NCBI GenBank assembly: GCA_018712275.1
Contig: DVHI01000074.1
Location: 1-64,000, forward strand
Direction: 5' to 3'
Length of the DNA stretch: 64,000 nt
Origin: Candidatus Coprenecus avistercoris
Lineage (GTDB): Bacteria; Bacteroidota; Bacteroidia; Bacteroidales; UBA932
Shown here piece after piece: positions 44,272 to 56,268 of the stretch. The notes below the pieces were generated by a model, which was given only the letters and a program-made list of their open reading frames with translations, had not been told where the DNA came from and ran no database searches. Position 1 is the first letter of the stretch; each line of letters opens with the position of its first letter. A program made the position numbers and the translations under genes.

Positions 44272-45624
44272 TTAGAAATTTCTCCTACGGCCGAGGAAGT
44301 AGTAGAGGGCGATGGCGGCGGTGGTGAGGGCCTCGGAGACGGCCATGGCGAGCCAGATGCCGGCGTCGCCGAGCAGGCGGGGCATGATGATGAAGCTCGG
44401 GACGATGAAGACGAGGCCGCGCAGGCAGGCGAAGAGCATGGCGGGCTTCATCTTCTCGAGGCTCTGGAGGAGGCCGATGGAGGCTACGTTGGTGACGTAG
44501 AAGATGTAGCCGAGGGCGAAGAGGGGCAGGCCATCGATGGCGATGCGGGCGGCGTTGCCCTCCTGGCCGATGAACAGGCCTACGAGGGGGCCGGGCAGGA
44601 GCACGAAGAGCATCATGCCGACGAAGCCGCAGATGACGGCGGTGATTATCGACAGGCGGCTGACGGACAGGACGCGGTCCATCTTGCCGGCTCCGTAGTT
44701 GAAGCTGACTATCGGCTGGGCGGACTGGGCCACGGCGTTGCCGAACATGAAGACGAAGGGGGTGTAGTAGCAGGCCACACCGAAGGCGCCTACGCCGTCG
44801 TCTCCGAGGTAGTGCATGAAGACCTGGTTGCCCATGAACATGAGGACTGCGATGGTGGCCTCTCCGAGCAGGGCGGGGGAGCCTATCTTGCACTGGTAGC
44901 CGATGTTGCGCAGGCTCAGGCGCATGCTCTTACGGCTCATTTTCAACTTGATCAGGCGCACCACCCTGGCGCGTAGCAGCAGATAGCCGATGCCCATGCA
45001 CCCGCCCACTATGATGCTGATGCCGGTGGCTATGGCCGCGCCCTTGACGCCCATATCGAGGGGGAAGATGAAGAGCCAGTCGAGCACGGTGTTGATGATG
45101 GCGGTGATGACCGAGCACCACATGGCGTACTGAGGCGCTCCGTCCAGGCGGATGATGAAGAGCGATACCGAGAGCCACATCTGGAATGGCAGGGCCGGGA
45201 CTATCCACAGCAGGTAGTCCAGCACGAGGGGCATCAGGTTCTTCGAGGAGCCGAGCATCCGGGCCGTGGTCTCCGGGAATGTCATGATGAGTCCGGCGAC
45301 CAGAACGGCCACGATGGTAACGAAGAGTATGGCCTGGGTGACATTGAGCCGGGCGGCCTTGACCTTCCCCCTGGCCAGGTGTATCGACGCCACTACGGAA
45401 CTGCCCGCTCCGGCCATCAGACCGAGACCGGTGAATATCATCCACACGGGCACGCAGATATTGACGGCGGCGATGCCGTCGCTGCCTACTCCGTGACCTA
45501 TGAAGATGCCGTCGATGGCCGTGACCGCCGACATGCTCACCATCCCGAGCAGTGTGGTTACAAAATACTTACCGAACAGGGACGGGATATTTACTGTTCC
45601 GAAATCAATAGCATCGCGCTGCAT
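44272..45624 (-). CDS. MATE family efflux transporter
   Basis: 450 aa, 12 TM, 'IDGIFIGHGVGSDGIAAVNICVPVWM' MATE motif. Confidence 0.93.
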   Translation of the reverse strand: MQRDAIDFGTVNIPSLFGKYFVTTLLGMVSMSAVTAIDGIFIGHGVGSDGIAAVNICVPVWMIFTGLGLMAGAGSSVVASIHLARGKVKAARLNVTQAILFVTIVAVLVAGLIMTFPETTARMLGSSKNLMPLVLDYLLWIVPALPFQMWLSVSLFIIRLDGAPQYAMWCSVITAIINTVLDWLFIFPLDMGVKGAAIATGISIIVGGCMGIGYLLLRARVVRLIKLKMSRKSMRLSLRNIGYQCKIGSPALLGEATIAVLMFMGNQVFMHYLGDDGVGAFGVACYYTPFVFMFGNAVAQSAQPIVSFNYGAGKMDRVLSVSRLSIITAVICGFVGMMLFVLLPGPLVGLFIGQEGNAARIAIDGLPLFALGYIFYVTNVASIGLLQSLEKMKPAMLFACLRGLVFIVPSFIIMPRLLGDAGIWLAMAVSEALTTAAIALYYFLGRRRNF

Positions 45625-45685
45625 AAATAAGATATTTTATCCATTCAGCAGCGCGAAGTTGGGCCAAATATTCCGAATTACCAAA

Positions 45686-46582
45686 TCATTTCAGCATCCC
45701 TATCTCATATTCCCTGATTCCAGTCCACCGGATGATGTCCTCTACGGGTATGCCTGAGGCTGCCATGCGGCGGGCGCTGTCTCTCTGCTGTTGTTGGACT
45801 CCGGCGATGATGCCTGTATTGACACCTTCCCTGTACCAGCGGGCGAAGCCCTCCTCGAAGCCTTTGCAGCGTCCGCGCCCGTAACTCTCCTGCATGATGC
45901 CGTGTACCGCTGCCCGGACGGCCTTCGCAGACTGTACGGACCGGGTGTAATCCAGCATTTCCTCCTCTGAGTATGCGGAACTGTCCAGCAGCCTGACAGC
46001 CTTGCCGATCAGGGGATGTGCAGGCAGCTCCGGGGCAATCTCCGTAGCGTCGCCGCCACATTCTTTGAGGAAACGCAGCCACAGTTCTTCTGTTGTGGGG
46101 GGAAGTGCTCCTTCATTTTTGAAACGTGGAAGTTCAATGATTGTCACGTGCAGTCCGCCTTCAGGACCGGCAGCCTCCTCCATCTCCTGACGGTATTCCC
46201 AGCTGTCGGGAATATCGTCATCCACGATAATCAGCGAGTATACCGGAATCTGCGGGTCCGGCCCTTCTCCTGTGTATTGCGGGACGCAGGCTCCTGCGGC
46301 CTCCGTCAGTATCTGCTTCCGGCTTGTCCAGGTGTATATAATGCGTGTGTCAATGATAACCGTACTGCCTCTGCCGTTCATGCAGTGTGTCCTGAGAGTG
46401 GTGCAGAATGGGGACCGGTGGATTTCAGGTAATGGATCCTTCAGGATTTCCACGATGCGGTCTTCCTCCTGTCTGAAGGGAAGCAGCGCGTTCAGTAGAC
46501 TTGTCAACAATTCAGGATTCTGCCCGAAAACTCTCCTGAAAGTAATGTACGCTTTCGGGTCCAGATTCGTAACACGATTCAT
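45686..46582 (-). CDS. Rpn/PD-(D/E)XK nuclease family transposase-like protein, divergent
   Basis: 'FRRVFGQNPELLTSLLNALLPF' N-terminal Rpn motif; C-terminal 'RDSARRMAASGIPVEDIIRWTGI' typical of the family. Confidence 0.78.
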   Translation of the reverse strand: MNRVTNLDPKAYITFRRVFGQNPELLTSLLNALLPFRQEEDRIVEILKDPLPEIHRSPFCTTLRTHCMNGRGSTVIIDTRIIYTWTSRKQILTEAAGACVPQYTGEGPDPQIPVYSLIIVDDDIPDSWEYRQEMEEAAGPEGGLHVTIIELPRFKNEGALPPTTEELWLRFLKECGGDATEIAPELPAHPLIGKAVRLLDSSAYSEEEMLDYTRSVQSAKAVRAAVHGIMQESYGRGRCKGFEEGFARWYREGVNTGIIAGVQQQQRDSARRMAASGIPVEDIIRWTGIREYEIGMLK

Positions 46583-46620
46583 AAGTTTTTGGTTTTAGCA
46601 GTTAGTTAACAAAAGAGTTG

Positions 46621-46628
46621 CAAAGATA
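46621..46628 (-). promoter_or_regulatory. -7 promoter box for the Rpn-like gene
   Basis: Minus-strand TATCTTTG upstream of ATG at 46582. Confidence 0.5.
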
Positions 46629-46630
46629 GT

Positions 46631-46667
46631 AAAAAATATCCCGGAAAACCTTGCAGGCTTCCGGGAT
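46631..46667 (-). terminator. Intrinsic terminator of rimP-nusA-infB operon
   Basis: ATCCCGGAA(46638-46646)/TTCCGGGAT(46659-46667); minus strand then ATTTTTTA. Confidence 0.8.
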
Positions 46668-46696
46668 GTTTGTTCCGCTTACAGATGGAGGCGGGC

Positions 46697-49579
<2,883 letters not shown>

Positions 49580-49614
49580 ATATTATCAATTTAGTTAATA
49601 ACTCGTTTTCTCTA

Positions 49615-50847
49615 TTATTCGAACTCCGCGCGGAGTATCTTCTGAACCTCCTGCACTGTCTCCTCCTCGAGGTCGGCCCTGTGGCATATCTCGTCCACGG
49701 GAAGCGCGAGCACGCTCTTGGCAGTGTCGCAGCCGATACCCTTGAGGGCGTCGATGATCCACTGCTCGATCTCGTCATTGAACTCGTCGAGCATCACGTC
49801 CTCCTCATCCTCACCGGCCTCGTTCTCGCGGAAGACGTCTATCTCGTAGCCTGCGAGCTGACCGGCCAGCTTGATGTTGCTTCCGCCCTTGCCGATGGCC
49901 AGGGATACTTCGGAAGGACTGAGGTTGACACGTATGTGCTTGGTCTCCTCGTCAATCGACATGGAGGATATCTTCGCGGGGCTCAGTGCCCTCTGGATGA
50001 GCAGCTGGGTGTTGGAGGTCCAGTTGATGATGTCGATGTTCTCGTTGCGCAGCTCGCGGACGATGCTGTGGATACGCGAGCCCTTGACACCGACGCATGC
50101 TCCTACGGGGTCGATGCGCTCGTCGTAGGACTCCACCGCTACCTTGGCCCTATCGCCGGGAATCCGGACCACCTTCTTGATGGTGATCAGACCGTCGAAG
50201 ATCTCGGGCACCTCCTGCTCGAAGAGTCTCTCCAGGAAGGCCGGGGATGTACGCGAGAGGGTGATTACGGGTGTATTGTTCTTCATCTCTACGCTCTCGA
50301 TGACGGCCTTGACTGTCTCGCCCTTCTTGAAGTAGTCGGAGGGTATCTGCTCGGACTTGGGAAGCACCAGCTCGTTGCCGTCCTCGTCCATCACGAGCAC
50401 CTCTTTCTTCCATACCTGGTAAACCTCGCCGACGAGGATCTCATGGATGCGGTCCTTGTACTTGTTGTAGAGGTTGGCCTTCTCGATATCGGCGATGCGG
50501 CCCTGCAGGTTCTGGCGCAGGTTGAGAATGCCCCTGCGGCCGAAGTCGGAGAGCTTCACTTCTTCGGGGAAGTCCTCGCCGACCTCATAGGAGGGGTCTA
50601 TCTTGTGTACCTCCTCGAGTGATATCTGGGTGTTGGGGTCCTCGACCTTCTCCACCACCTCGCGGTTCCTCCATATCTCGAGGTCACCCTTGTCGATATT
50701 GATGATGATGTCGAAATTGTCGGCTGAGCCGTACATTTTTTCCAGCTGGGTGCGGAAGATGTTTTCCAGCACGCTCATCATGGTAGGTCTGTCGATGTTC
50801 TTCAGTTCCTTGAACTCGGCAAACGTACTGATCAGGTTTACTTCCAT
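49615..50847 (-). CDS. nusA: Transcription termination/antitermination protein NusA
   Basis: 'MEVNLISTFAEFKELKNIDRPTMMSVLENIF...', S1 and KH domains ('DPVGACVGVKGSRIHSIVRELRNENIDII'). Confidence 0.95.
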   Translation of the reverse strand: MEVNLISTFAEFKELKNIDRPTMMSVLENIFRTQLEKMYGSADNFDIIINIDKGDLEIWRNREVVEKVEDPNTQISLEEVHKIDPSYEVGEDFPEEVKLSDFGRRGILNLRQNLQGRIADIEKANLYNKYKDRIHEILVGEVYQVWKKEVLVMDEDGNELVLPKSEQIPSDYFKKGETVKAVIESVEMKNNTPVITLSRTSPAFLERLFEQEVPEIFDGLITIKKVVRIPGDRAKVAVESYDERIDPVGACVGVKGSRIHSIVRELRNENIDIINWTSNTQLLIQRALSPAKISSMSIDEETKHIRVNLSPSEVSLAIGKGGSNIKLAGQLAGYEIDVFRENEAGEDEEDVMLDEFNDEIEQWIIDALKGIGCDTAKSVLALPVDEICHRADLEEETVQEVQKILRAEFE

Positions 50848-50863
50848 GTCGGTTGTTGTATGT

Positions 50864-51139
50864 TTAATTATTATTTGTTCCGTCCTCATCGCCGTCGATC
50901 CTGCTGTCAGCATCTCCGGCTGAGCTCACCATAAGGGAAAAATCCTCCTTGTCCCTGTCCAGCTGAGACTCGATCCATCGGCTCAGCCCCACGCAGTCGT
51001 CGATACAGGCCGGTCTTCCGATTGCCCTGAAAAACACTTTTATATTGTTGGCCTTGTTTACTGTAACTTTGACCAGGGAGAGGCCGTGCTCTTCCATATA
51101 CGGGGCTGCGGTCTGTTCTATGGTTTGTTTCTCAATCAT
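50864..51139 (-). CDS. rimP: RimP-like ribosome maturation factor, N-terminal domain only (91 aa)
   Basis: Position before nusA-infB; 'CVGLSRWIESQLDRDKEDFSLMVSSAG' matches RimP N-terminal domain; stop 17 nt before nusA. Confidence 0.82.
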   Translation of the reverse strand: MIEKQTIEQTAAPYMEEHGLSLVKVTVNKANNIKVFFRAIGRPACIDDCVGLSRWIESQLDRDKEDFSLMVSSAGDADSRIDGDEDGTNNN

Positions 51140-51172
51140 GCGGATATGTGTTATGTACGTGAGCTGTAGATA

Positions 51173-51199
51173 AAACGAAAGGGACTTGCCGTCCCTTTC
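51173..51199 (-). terminator. Promoter-proximal intrinsic terminator in rimP-nusA-infB leader (possible attenuator)
   Basis: GAAAGGGAC(51177-51185)/GTCCCTTTC(51191-51199), 5-nt loop, minus strand then GTTTTATC. Confidence 0.65.
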
Positions 51200-51215
51200 C
51201 TCTTCCAAATCCGCA

Positions 51216-51247
51216 CAAAAATAAGGGTTTTATGCATATATTCCAAA
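51216..51247 (-). promoter_or_regulatory. Bacteroidales-type promoter of rimP-nusA-infB
   Basis: Minus strand TTTG(51247-51244)-N20-TATTTTTG(51223-51216). Confidence 0.75.
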
Positions 51248-51300
51248 AAAAAGTGCTTTATTTGCAAAATTATTTTAGAATAACGAAACAAAAGTGTACC

Positions 51301-52293
51301 ATGGAGGTTAGTGCAAAAGTCATAGCAGAGCATCTCGGCGGGGAGATTGTCGGCGATCCTGAGGCAAAGGCATCGTCAGTTGCACGTATCGAGTCCGGCA
51401 AGCCCGGTACCCTGTGTTTTTTGGCCAATCCTAAGTATGAGCATTATCTGTATACCTGCAAGGCAAGTATAATTCTTATAAACAAATCTTTTGAGCCCAA
51501 AGAGGCAGTGAGCGCGACTCTCGTGAAGGTAGACAACGCATACGAGGCAGTGGCCTCGCTTCTGGACCTGCTCAATGCACTTAAAGCTGAAAAAAAGAAA
51601 GGACGGGCCTTGTCCGCTCATGTAGCGTGGTCAGCAAAGCTGGGTAAGGGTGTATATGTCGGTTCTCACGCATATATCGGCAGGAAGACCAGTGTCGGCC
51701 GGGGAAGTCAGATCTATCCTCAGGTCTATTTAGGAGACGGGGTCACTGTGGGCGAGAACTGCATCATCTATCCCGGTGTCCGCGTGTACAAGGGCTGTAA
51801 GATAGGCAACAACTGCATAATCCATGCTAATGCGGTAATAGGTTCGGACGGTTTCGGTTTCGCACCCACGGCGGACGGAACCTATAAGAAAATACCCCAG
51901 ACCGGCATCGTCACCATCGAGGACGACTGCGAGATAGGGGCCAATACCGTCATCGACCGTTCCACCATGGGCACCACCCTCATCGAGAAGGGTGTCAAGC
52001 TGGACAATCTCATCCAGGTGGCGCACAATGTGGTGATAGGCTCCAACACCGTCATAGCCGCCCAGGCCGGTATCGCCGGCTCGACCAAGATCGGCCGTTC
52101 GTGCATGATCGGAGGCCAGGTGGGCTTCGCAGGGCATATCACTATAGCTGACAGGACAATGATAGGGGCGCAGGCCGGACTGATGTCCGACGTCAAGGAG
52201 GAGGGCAAGACCCTACTGGGAAGTCCGGCGATGGAGCACAAGGACTTCATGAGGGCATACGCCGTCTTCCGCCGCAACGGCAGGAAGCAGTAA
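51301..52293 (+). CDS. lpxD: UDP-3-O-(3-hydroxyacyl)glucosamine N-acyltransferase
   Basis: '[33 protein letters not shown]', hexapeptide repeats, '[17 protein letters not shown]'. Confidence 0.95.
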   Translation: MEVSAKVIAEHLGGEIVGDPEAKASSVARIESGKPGTLCFLANPKYEHYLYTCKASIILINKSFEPKEAVSATLVKVDNAYEAVASLLDLLNALKAEKKKGRALSAHVAWSAKLGKGVYVGSHAYIGRKTSVGRGSQIYPQVYLGDGVTVGENCIIYPGVRVYKGCKIGNNCIIHANAVIGSDGFGFAPTADGTYKKIPQTGIVTIEDDCEIGANTVIDRSTMGTTLIEKGVKLDNLIQVAHNVVIGSNTVIAAQAGIAGSTKIGRSCMIGGQVGFAGHITIADRTMIGAQAGLMSDVKEEGKTLLGSPAMEHKDFMRAYAVFRRNGRKQ

Positions 52294-52317
52294 TCCGGCA
52301 GAATTAATAAGGAATCT

Positions 52318-53238
52318 ATGCAAGACAATCAGAAAACACTCAAAAGAGAATATACATTTGAAGGGAAGGGACTCCATTCTGGCCGTAAGGTCCGGATGAC
52401 ACTATGCCCGGCCCCGGCCGGAACCGGCATCCGTTTTCTAAGGGAGGATATCGGTCCGGATGCGGTGATTGAGGCTCTGGCCGACTATGTCACCACTACA
52501 CAGAGGGGTACTACCCTCGAGAAAGGAGAGATACGTCTTTCCACGCTGGAGCACTTGCTTTCGGCATTTTCAGGTATGGGAGTGGACAATGCACTGGTAA
52601 GAATCAATGCCCAGGAAGTCCCGATTCTGGACGGCAGCGCCCTTCCGTACGTAAGGGCTGTCTCAGCAGACGGCCTGCAGGAGCAGGATGCACCGCGCTC
52701 CTATTATAAAATAACGGAGCGGATCAGCCTGCGCGATGAAGCCTCCGGCTCTGAGATAGTCATCGATCCTGCAGATGACTTTTCTGTGGATCTGAAGATA
52801 GATTTCAATTCCCATGTGCTTGGAGTGCAGGATATTCACTATGACCGCTTGACTGACTATGCCTCTGAAGTGGCTCCATGCCGTACCTTTGTGTTTTTCC
52901 ATGAACTGGAGTTTCTCTTCAACAACAACCTTATCAAAGGAGGTGACCTCGAGAATGCTCTTGTAATCGTCGAGAAACCGGTTCCCGAGGAAGCTCTCTC
53001 GCGGATGGCCGCCCTCTTTAATGTGGAGAAGGTAGGAGTGTTGCCCAACGGTTATCTGGACAATGTCAGACTGCATTTCCCGAATGAATGTGCCAGACAT
53101 AAGTTACTGGACCTGATAGGGGATTTTTCCCTGATAGGGACCCGCATCCTTGGGAAGGTTACAGCGTTCAAGTCCGGTCACAGGATCAATACCGATATGG
53201 CACGGATTGTGAGAGAGAGGATAAAGAACAATAAATAA
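52318..53238 (+). CDS. lpxC: UDP-3-O-acyl-N-acetylglucosamine deacetylase (stand-alone)
   Basis: 'REYTFEGKGLHSGRKVRMTLCPAP', 'LSTLEHLLSAFSGMGVDNA', 'KSGHRINTDMARIV'; ends with no FabZ domain. Confidence 0.95.
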   Translation: MQDNQKTLKREYTFEGKGLHSGRKVRMTLCPAPAGTGIRFLREDIGPDAVIEALADYVTTTQRGTTLEKGEIRLSTLEHLLSAFSGMGVDNALVRINAQEVPILDGSALPYVRAVSADGLQEQDAPRSYYKITERISLRDEASGSEIVIDPADDFSVDLKIDFNSHVLGVQDIHYDRLTDYASEVAPCRTFVFFHELEFLFNNNLIKGGDLENALVIVEKPVPEEALSRMAALFNVEKVGVLPNGYLDNVRLHFPNECARHKLLDLIGDFSLIGTRILGKVTAFKSGHRINTDMARIVRERIKNNK

Positions 53239-53249
53239 ACTGAAAAGAT

Positions 53250-54041
53250 ATGCAATTCTCAACGGTACACCCCAACGCCAAAATAGCCGCGAACGTGGAC
53301 ATCAGTCCCTACTGCTACATCGCGGAGCATGTGGAGATAGGAGAGGGATGCGTTATAGGTCCCCACGCCACTATTCTGGATTACGTGAAAATAGGTAAAA
53401 ACTGCAAGATATTCCCAGGAGCCGTGGTAGGAGCCATTCCTCAGGATATGAAGTTCGCCGGCGAGGTGAGCTGGGTGGAGATAGGCGACAATACCGTCAT
53501 CCGCGAGTGCGCCACCGTCAACCGCGGTACGGCAGCCAGCGGAAAGCTTCTTACCAAGATCGGCGACAACTGCCTCATCATGTCCTACGCCCATGTTGCC
53601 CATGACTGCCATCTGGGCAATCACGTGATCCAGACCAGTTATGTAGGACTGGCCGGAGAGACCGACGTGGACGACTGGGCCATCATCGGAGGCGGCTCCC
53701 TGGCCCATCAGTTCTGCCACATCGGAGTACATGCCATGATTCAGGGCGGCTCCCGCATCACCAAGGACGTGCCTCCGTACGCCCTGGCCGGACGCCATCC
53801 CCTGTCCTTCTGCGGACTCAACAACGTGGGTCTGCGCCGCCGCGGCTTCTCCAATGAGCAGATAGACCGTATCCGCGAGATATACCGCATCATCTACAAC
53901 AGCGGACTCAACCGCAGCGATGCCTGCCTGGAAGTAGAGCGCGAGGTTCCACCCTGCATCGAGAGGGACAACATCCTCAATTTCATCCGCGCCTCCAAGA
54001 GAGGTATCATCAAGTTCACCGACCTTTCGGTAGATGAGTAG
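53250..54041 (+). CDS. lpxA: Acyl-ACP--UDP-N-acetylglucosamine O-acyltransferase
   Basis: 'VHPNAKIAANVDISPYCYIAEHVEIGEGCVIGPHATI', 'AHVAHDCHLGNHVIQ'. Confidence 0.96.
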   Translation: MQFSTVHPNAKIAANVDISPYCYIAEHVEIGEGCVIGPHATILDYVKIGKNCKIFPGAVVGAIPQDMKFAGEVSWVEIGDNTVIRECATVNRGTAASGKLLTKIGDNCLIMSYAHVAHDCHLGNHVIQTSYVGLAGETDVDDWAIIGGGSLAHQFCHIGVHAMIQGGSRITKDVPPYALAGRHPLSFCGLNNVGLRRRGFSNEQIDRIREIYRIIYNSGLNRSDACLEVEREVPPCIERDNILNFIRASKRGIIKFTDLSVDE

Positions 54042-54663
54042 CCGGCCGGACTGCGCCGTGGTGTCCACGGCCTATTTTCCTCCGGTGGAGTATTTCATGG
54101 CGGCAGCCGCTGCCGGCAGACTCCTGATAGAGGCACATGACTCATACGTCAAGCAGACTTACAGGAACCGTTGCAGGATCTATGCCTGCGACGGTGTCTT
54201 GTCTCTGACCGTACCCGTATCGCTGCCTTCCGGTTCGAGGGGGACTGGCGGAGCTCTCATAGACTATTCCAAGCCCTGGCTGCAGCAGCATGAGAGGGCG
54301 CTGATTTCCGCTTACCGCACCTCCGCATTCTTCGAATACTACCAGGACGACATTTTCCCTATTCTGGATGCACGTCCACGCCTGCTGGCGGAGCTGAATA
54401 TCCGCCTTATCCGCAGTCTCATGACTCTGCTGGGAGTGCGCTGCGAGATAGCCCTCACCACAGAGTATATCCCTGTCTATCCCCCGGATTATCTTGACCT
54501 GAGGGATGCGATACATCCTAAAAAAGCGGTTCCCGAAATATTCAGAGACCGCTTCAAACCTTATTATCAAGTGTTTTCAGATAGATTTGGATTTATCCCC
54601 GGTCTGAGTGTCCTTGACCTGCTGTTCAATGAGGGACCGGATGCTGTATCCTATCTTCTCTAG
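54034..54663 (+). CDS. WbqC family protein
   Basis: 'STAYFPPVEYFMAAAAAGRLLIEAHDSYVKQTYRNRCRIYACDGVLSLTVPV'. Confidence 0.92.
   Translation: MSSRPDCAVVSTAYFPPVEYFMAAAAAGRLLIEAHDSYVKQTYRNRCRIYACDGVLSLTVPVSLPSGSRGTGGALIDYSKPWLQQHERALISAYRTSAFFEYYQDDIFPILDARPRLLAELNIRLIRSLMTLLGVRCEIALTTEYIPVYPPDYLDLRDAIHPKKAVPEIFRDRFKPYYQVFSDRFGFIPGLSVLDLLFNEGPDAVSYLL
54520..54554 (-). terminator. Candidate terminator of the minus-strand OMP gene, inside wbqC-family CDS
   Basis: AAGCGGT(54524-54530)/ACCGCTT(54548-54554); minus strand followed by T-tract. Confidence 0.5.
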
Positions 54664-56234
54664 AACCTCCATCCGAGTGTAAGGAGTACCTTCCAGTTGC
54701 GGCTGCTCTCTTTTACGACAGGTGCCGGAGCACCCTCCGCATAGTTCTCGTAGAGGGAGAAGAGATTGTCTACTTTGTTGCAGAGCTGCTGATATGCCGC
54801 ATCGATGAAGAATCCGCCCGCCGTGCGGAAGCCAAGACCGGCCGAGGCGTAGTGGCGGGTGTTGTCGAAATCCCGCTCGGATGAACTGTACCAGTCATAT
54901 CCCAGGCGCACTGCCACCTGTTTGTGTGGCCATAGTTCAAGGCCGGCCCTGATATTGTTTACAGCCTGATAGTAGTCGTTCATATAGTCATTCTCGGCTG
55001 AGAATACGCTGCGGTCTCCGCCAGTAGAGGACATCCGGATGCTGCTGTAGTCAGCCCTTTCGTAGTCCACGCCTATGGCCATGAAGCTGCCGACAGTGTA
55101 GCCCAGGCCCAGATTCCACTTAAAGGGAGCCCTCACGCGGTAGGAGTAGGAACCTACGGGGGAGCTTATCTTGCTGTCTCCGAAGGTGCCCGTGCTGCCG
55201 CTGACTGTCTCCTGCCAGCTCTCGTTGAGGAACATCCAGTCCGGTGTGGATATCGAGCCTCCGATGGTCAGGCCTGCAACGGGTCTGACTATGAACCCGG
55301 CTGAGACGTCGACACCCAGTCCGGAAGTGGTCATCTGATATTCCCGGGTGAAGCGGGAGAACCCGGTCTGGAAGCGGCTCGGATCATCTGCCCGTTCGGA
55401 TATGGATGTGTACTCGTTGGCCCAGATGCTCTGGAGGGTGAGGTTGATGCCGAAGAAGAATATGTTGTCCACGTTTCCGGATATGTTGAAAACGATGTCC
55501 TGAACATATCCTGTCTTCTGGCGGCGGAAACTCTGTGTCAGGTTTTCAGGAGAGGCTATTACAGGATTGCCGTTCTCATCCTCATATAAATTCTCGGTGG
55601 CGCCTAGGAAGAATGACGGGTCTGCGGCCAGGGTGTCCAGCAGTCCTCCGTTCCAGGCCAGGACCTGGGTCCACGACGCTCCGGAGTTGTAGAACGGGTA
55701 GTCGTCATAGTCATCGTACATATCCATGTCGTATCCCAGAACTCCCTGGGGAACCGATGCCGCCAGGCTGCCCAGATAGGATGTGCCGCTCTGGGCTCCT
55801 GATCCTGAGCTGCTGAATGCGAAGTTGTTGGTCTGATTGGCAGTGATGCCTACGTTGATGTTGAGCAGCCCTCTGGTCCGACCGGTCTCGAAAGTTCCGA
55901 TCCAGCCGATGTTGGAGAGGGCAAAACGTGTCCGGCTGTCATTCGTGTTGCTGCCGAGGAAAGACGTGGAGGTGGCCGCCGAATATATTGAAGGTGTTAC
56001 GGTGAATTCTCCGTAACGGTAAACTCCTGATGCCGCAGGGTTGTATGCCAGGGCACCAAGGTCTCCTCCGAGGGCAGTCATTGCGTTGCCCATGGCCAGG
56101 CTTCGGGCAGTGCCGTCATAGTACTGGCTGGAGAACTGCAGGGCATTGAAAGTGTAGCTGGGAGTGAGTTGGGCATGAGCCTGTATGGCACCCAGGATCA
56201 GTACCCAAGCTATAATTGATATTTTTCTGTACAT
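54660..56234 (-). CDS. Outer membrane beta-barrel protein (FadL/OmpP1-like, Bacteroidales)
   Basis: Signal peptide; 'ARSLAMGNAMTALGGDLGALAYNPAASGVYRYGEFTVTPSI' FadL-like N-terminus. Confidence 0.8.
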   Translation of the reverse strand: MYRKISIIAWVLILGAIQAHAQLTPSYTFNALQFSSQYYDGTARSLAMGNAMTALGGDLGALAYNPAASGVYRYGEFTVTPSIYSAATSTSFLGSNTNDSRTRFALSNIGWIGTFETGRTRGLLNINVGITANQTNNFAFSSSGSGAQSGTSYLGSLAASVPQGVLGYDMDMYDDYDDYPFYNSGASWTQVLAWNGGLLDTLAADPSFFLGATENLYEDENGNPVIASPENLTQSFRRQKTGYVQDIVFNISGNVDNIFFFGINLTLQSIWANEYTSISERADDPSRFQTGFSRFTREYQMTTSGLGVDVSAGFIVRPVAGLTIGGSISTPDWMFLNESWQETVSGSTGTFGDSKISSPVGSYSYRVRAPFKWNLGLGYTVGSFMAIGVDYERADYSSIRMSSTGGDRSVFSAENDYMNDYYQAVNNIRAGLELWPHKQVAVRLGYDWYSSSERDFDNTRHYASAGLGFRTAGGFFIDAAYQQLCNKVDNLFSLYENYAEGAPAPVVKESSRNWKVLLTLGWRF

Positions 56235-56268
56235 GTTGTTTCTTCCTTATTGAATGTTTTTCCGTGCA

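Noticed and set aside
45686-46582. Rpn-like gene as evidence of a mobile element insertion
   Set aside because: No terminal inverted repeats or target duplications seen around it; it has its own promoter box and sits right after the infB terminator.
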